64,000 nt of DNA from Apodemus sylvaticus (taxonomy: Eukaryota > Chordata > Mammalia > Rodentia > Muridae), in contig NC_067495.1 of NCBI RefSeq assembly GCF_947179515.1, forward strand, positions 65,955,411-66,019,410. Reading direction: 5' to 3'. The notes beneath the pieces are model-generated. The model was not told where the DNA came from, made no database searches, and saw only the letters and a program-made list of their open reading frames with translations. Below, piece after piece: positions 63,155 through 64,000 of the stretch (position 1 is the stretch's first letter; each line of letters starts with the position of its first letter). The position numbers were made by a program, and so were the translations under genes.

Positions 63155-63215
63155 TGGTGTTTGTTTTTTTGAGACAGGGCTTCTTTGTGTAGCTCTCGCT
63201 GTCATGGAAGACATT
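63155..63215 (-). repeat. 5'-truncated B1, antisense
   Basis: TTTTTTTGAGACAGGGCTTC to CGCTGTCATGGAAG only. Confidence 0.8.
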
Positions 63216-63423
63216 TTTTTGTTGTTTAATTTAACAAAGAAGACATGTTTATATAGCTCTGATGTTATAGAAATGGTGACTTGGACTATTTCTATGTTTG
63301 AGTTTAGTGTTAATCTCACTAAATTATTTCTGTGTTGGTAATTTCTAATTTCCATATATTCTTTATGTCTTCTTCACTGTTTTCTCTTAAAATGGCTCTT
63401 TATTTGTCTGTAAAATTTATTAT

Positions 63424-63890
63424 AGGGCCAGGCATAGTGGCACACACCTCTAATCCCAGCACTTGGGAAGCAGAAGCAGGAGGAACACTGAGTTCCAGGC
63501 AGCCAGGACTACATAGTGAGACCTTATCTTAAAAATCATTATATTGATAGTTTGAGGCAGGAGGATCATGAGTTTGAGGCCAGTCTAGGCTAAATAATAA
63601 GATTGTGTCTCCCCAAAAGAATATGGTAAGGAGTCAGCTATGCCATTGCATGCTTATAACCTAGTACTTTGGAGACTGTGACCACTTGTGAGTTTGAGGC
63701 CAGCCCGGGATAAATAAGATCCTGTCTCAAGGGGGGAAAACCCAGTTGGGAGTACTTCCTGCTTATAGTTCCAGGACTTGGGAGGCTCAAAGACAAGGAT
63801 ATTTCTGTGAGTTTGAGGCCAACCTATGCTACATAGTAAATTCAAGGTCAGTCTGGTATACATAGCAACCTTGACTGAAAAAAATTATAA
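63424..63890 (+). repeat. Head-to-tail row of four B1-like copies
   Basis: About 63424-63535 (full), 63540-63620 (5' truncated), 63625-63735 and 63745-63890. All are sense, each with GAGTTTGAGGCCAG or equivalent and a TGTCTC-type end. Diverged. Confidence 0.75.
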
Positions 63891-64000
63891 TAAGAGCCCT
63901 GTAGGAAAAGGAGAGCCTATAGCATACGTGTGTGCTCACTATGCAGCCTAAGAAGTTGAGCATCTAAGTGGTTGAATTGCCTTTTTGCTTTCCTATTCTA

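Larger units (their letters stand above)
21600..64000 (+). other. Atp7a: Atp7a intron 1 (partial; runs off the right edge)
   Basis: From the exon 1 donor to the end of the window I see no segment encoding the ATP7A N-terminus (a start followed by copper-binding GMTCXXC modules). The whole stretch is therefore read as a first intron of more than 42 kb, consistent with the long first intron of ATP7A in mammals. Its repeats, candidate elements and repeat-poor parts are listed separately. Confidence 0.7.

Noticed and set aside
21600..64000. Search for Atp7a exon 2 or a nested retrogene
   Set aside because: No segment encoding GMTCXXC copper-binding modules or the ATP7A start was seen. The intronic PGAM4 retrogene known in primates was not seen and is not expected in rodents.

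Overview
The window is mammalian nuclear DNA from a murine rodent, Mus or a close relative. It is saturated with B1, B2, B3, B4 and ID SINEs, rodent L1 (Lx-like) fragments and long CA, GA and TC microsatellites. The young B1 copies end in the Mus-type tail reading CTGTCTCGAAAAACC. ID elements are few and old, which argues against rat. The species is inferred from repeats and a few protein residues, not proven. The gene order MAGT1 (minus), COX7B (plus), ATP7A (plus) is the conserved gene order of mammalian Xq21.1, so this should be the syntenic part of the rodent X chromosome.

Layout. (1) Positions 1-5630 lie in the first intron of Magt1, which is transcribed leftwards. They hold only repeats and short unique sequence. 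(2) Positions 5500-5970 are the Magt1 CpG island, first coding exon and CCAAT-rich promoter. (3) Positions 5970-9830 are intergenic and SINE-dense. (4) Positions about 9850-16325 hold the complete three-exon Cox7b gene, which encodes an intact 80-residue protein. (5) Positions 16330-21250 are intergenic. (6) Positions 21260-21599 hold the Atp7a CpG island and a non-coding first exon ending at a strong splice donor. (7) Positions 21600-64000 are best read as Atp7a intron 1. No Atp7a coding exon was recognised, so that intron should be longer than 42 kb here.

The three genes are independent housekeeping genes. MAGT1 is an ER oxidoreductase subunit of the STT3B oligosaccharyltransferase complex, also linked to magnesium transport. 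COX7B is a small inner-membrane subunit of cytochrome c oxidase. ATP7A is the copper-exporting P-type ATPase of the secretory pathway. Copper handling gives a loose link between ATP7A and the copper enzyme that contains COX7B, but nothing in the DNA shows shared control.

I found no new multi-gene system, no CRISPR array, no tRNA, rRNA or snRNA gene, and no recognisable endogenous retrovirus. Almost all open reading frames longer than 60 codons are readings of SINEs, L1 fragments or microsatellites. The points most worth a second look are: a diverged direct repeat flanking the Magt1 CpG island; an in-frame upstream ATG in Magt1; a palindromic TCACGTGA site in the Atp7a promoter; a 64-bp Z-DNA-prone tract; a B1/L1/B2 triple nest with an inverted L1; an unnamed element present twice near 55.7 and 57.6 kb; an exon-like segment at 58.8 kb; and some repeat-poor islands in the Atp7a intron. 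Repeat boundaries were read by eye and are good to roughly 5-20 bases. Boundaries of old, diverged copies are less certain.
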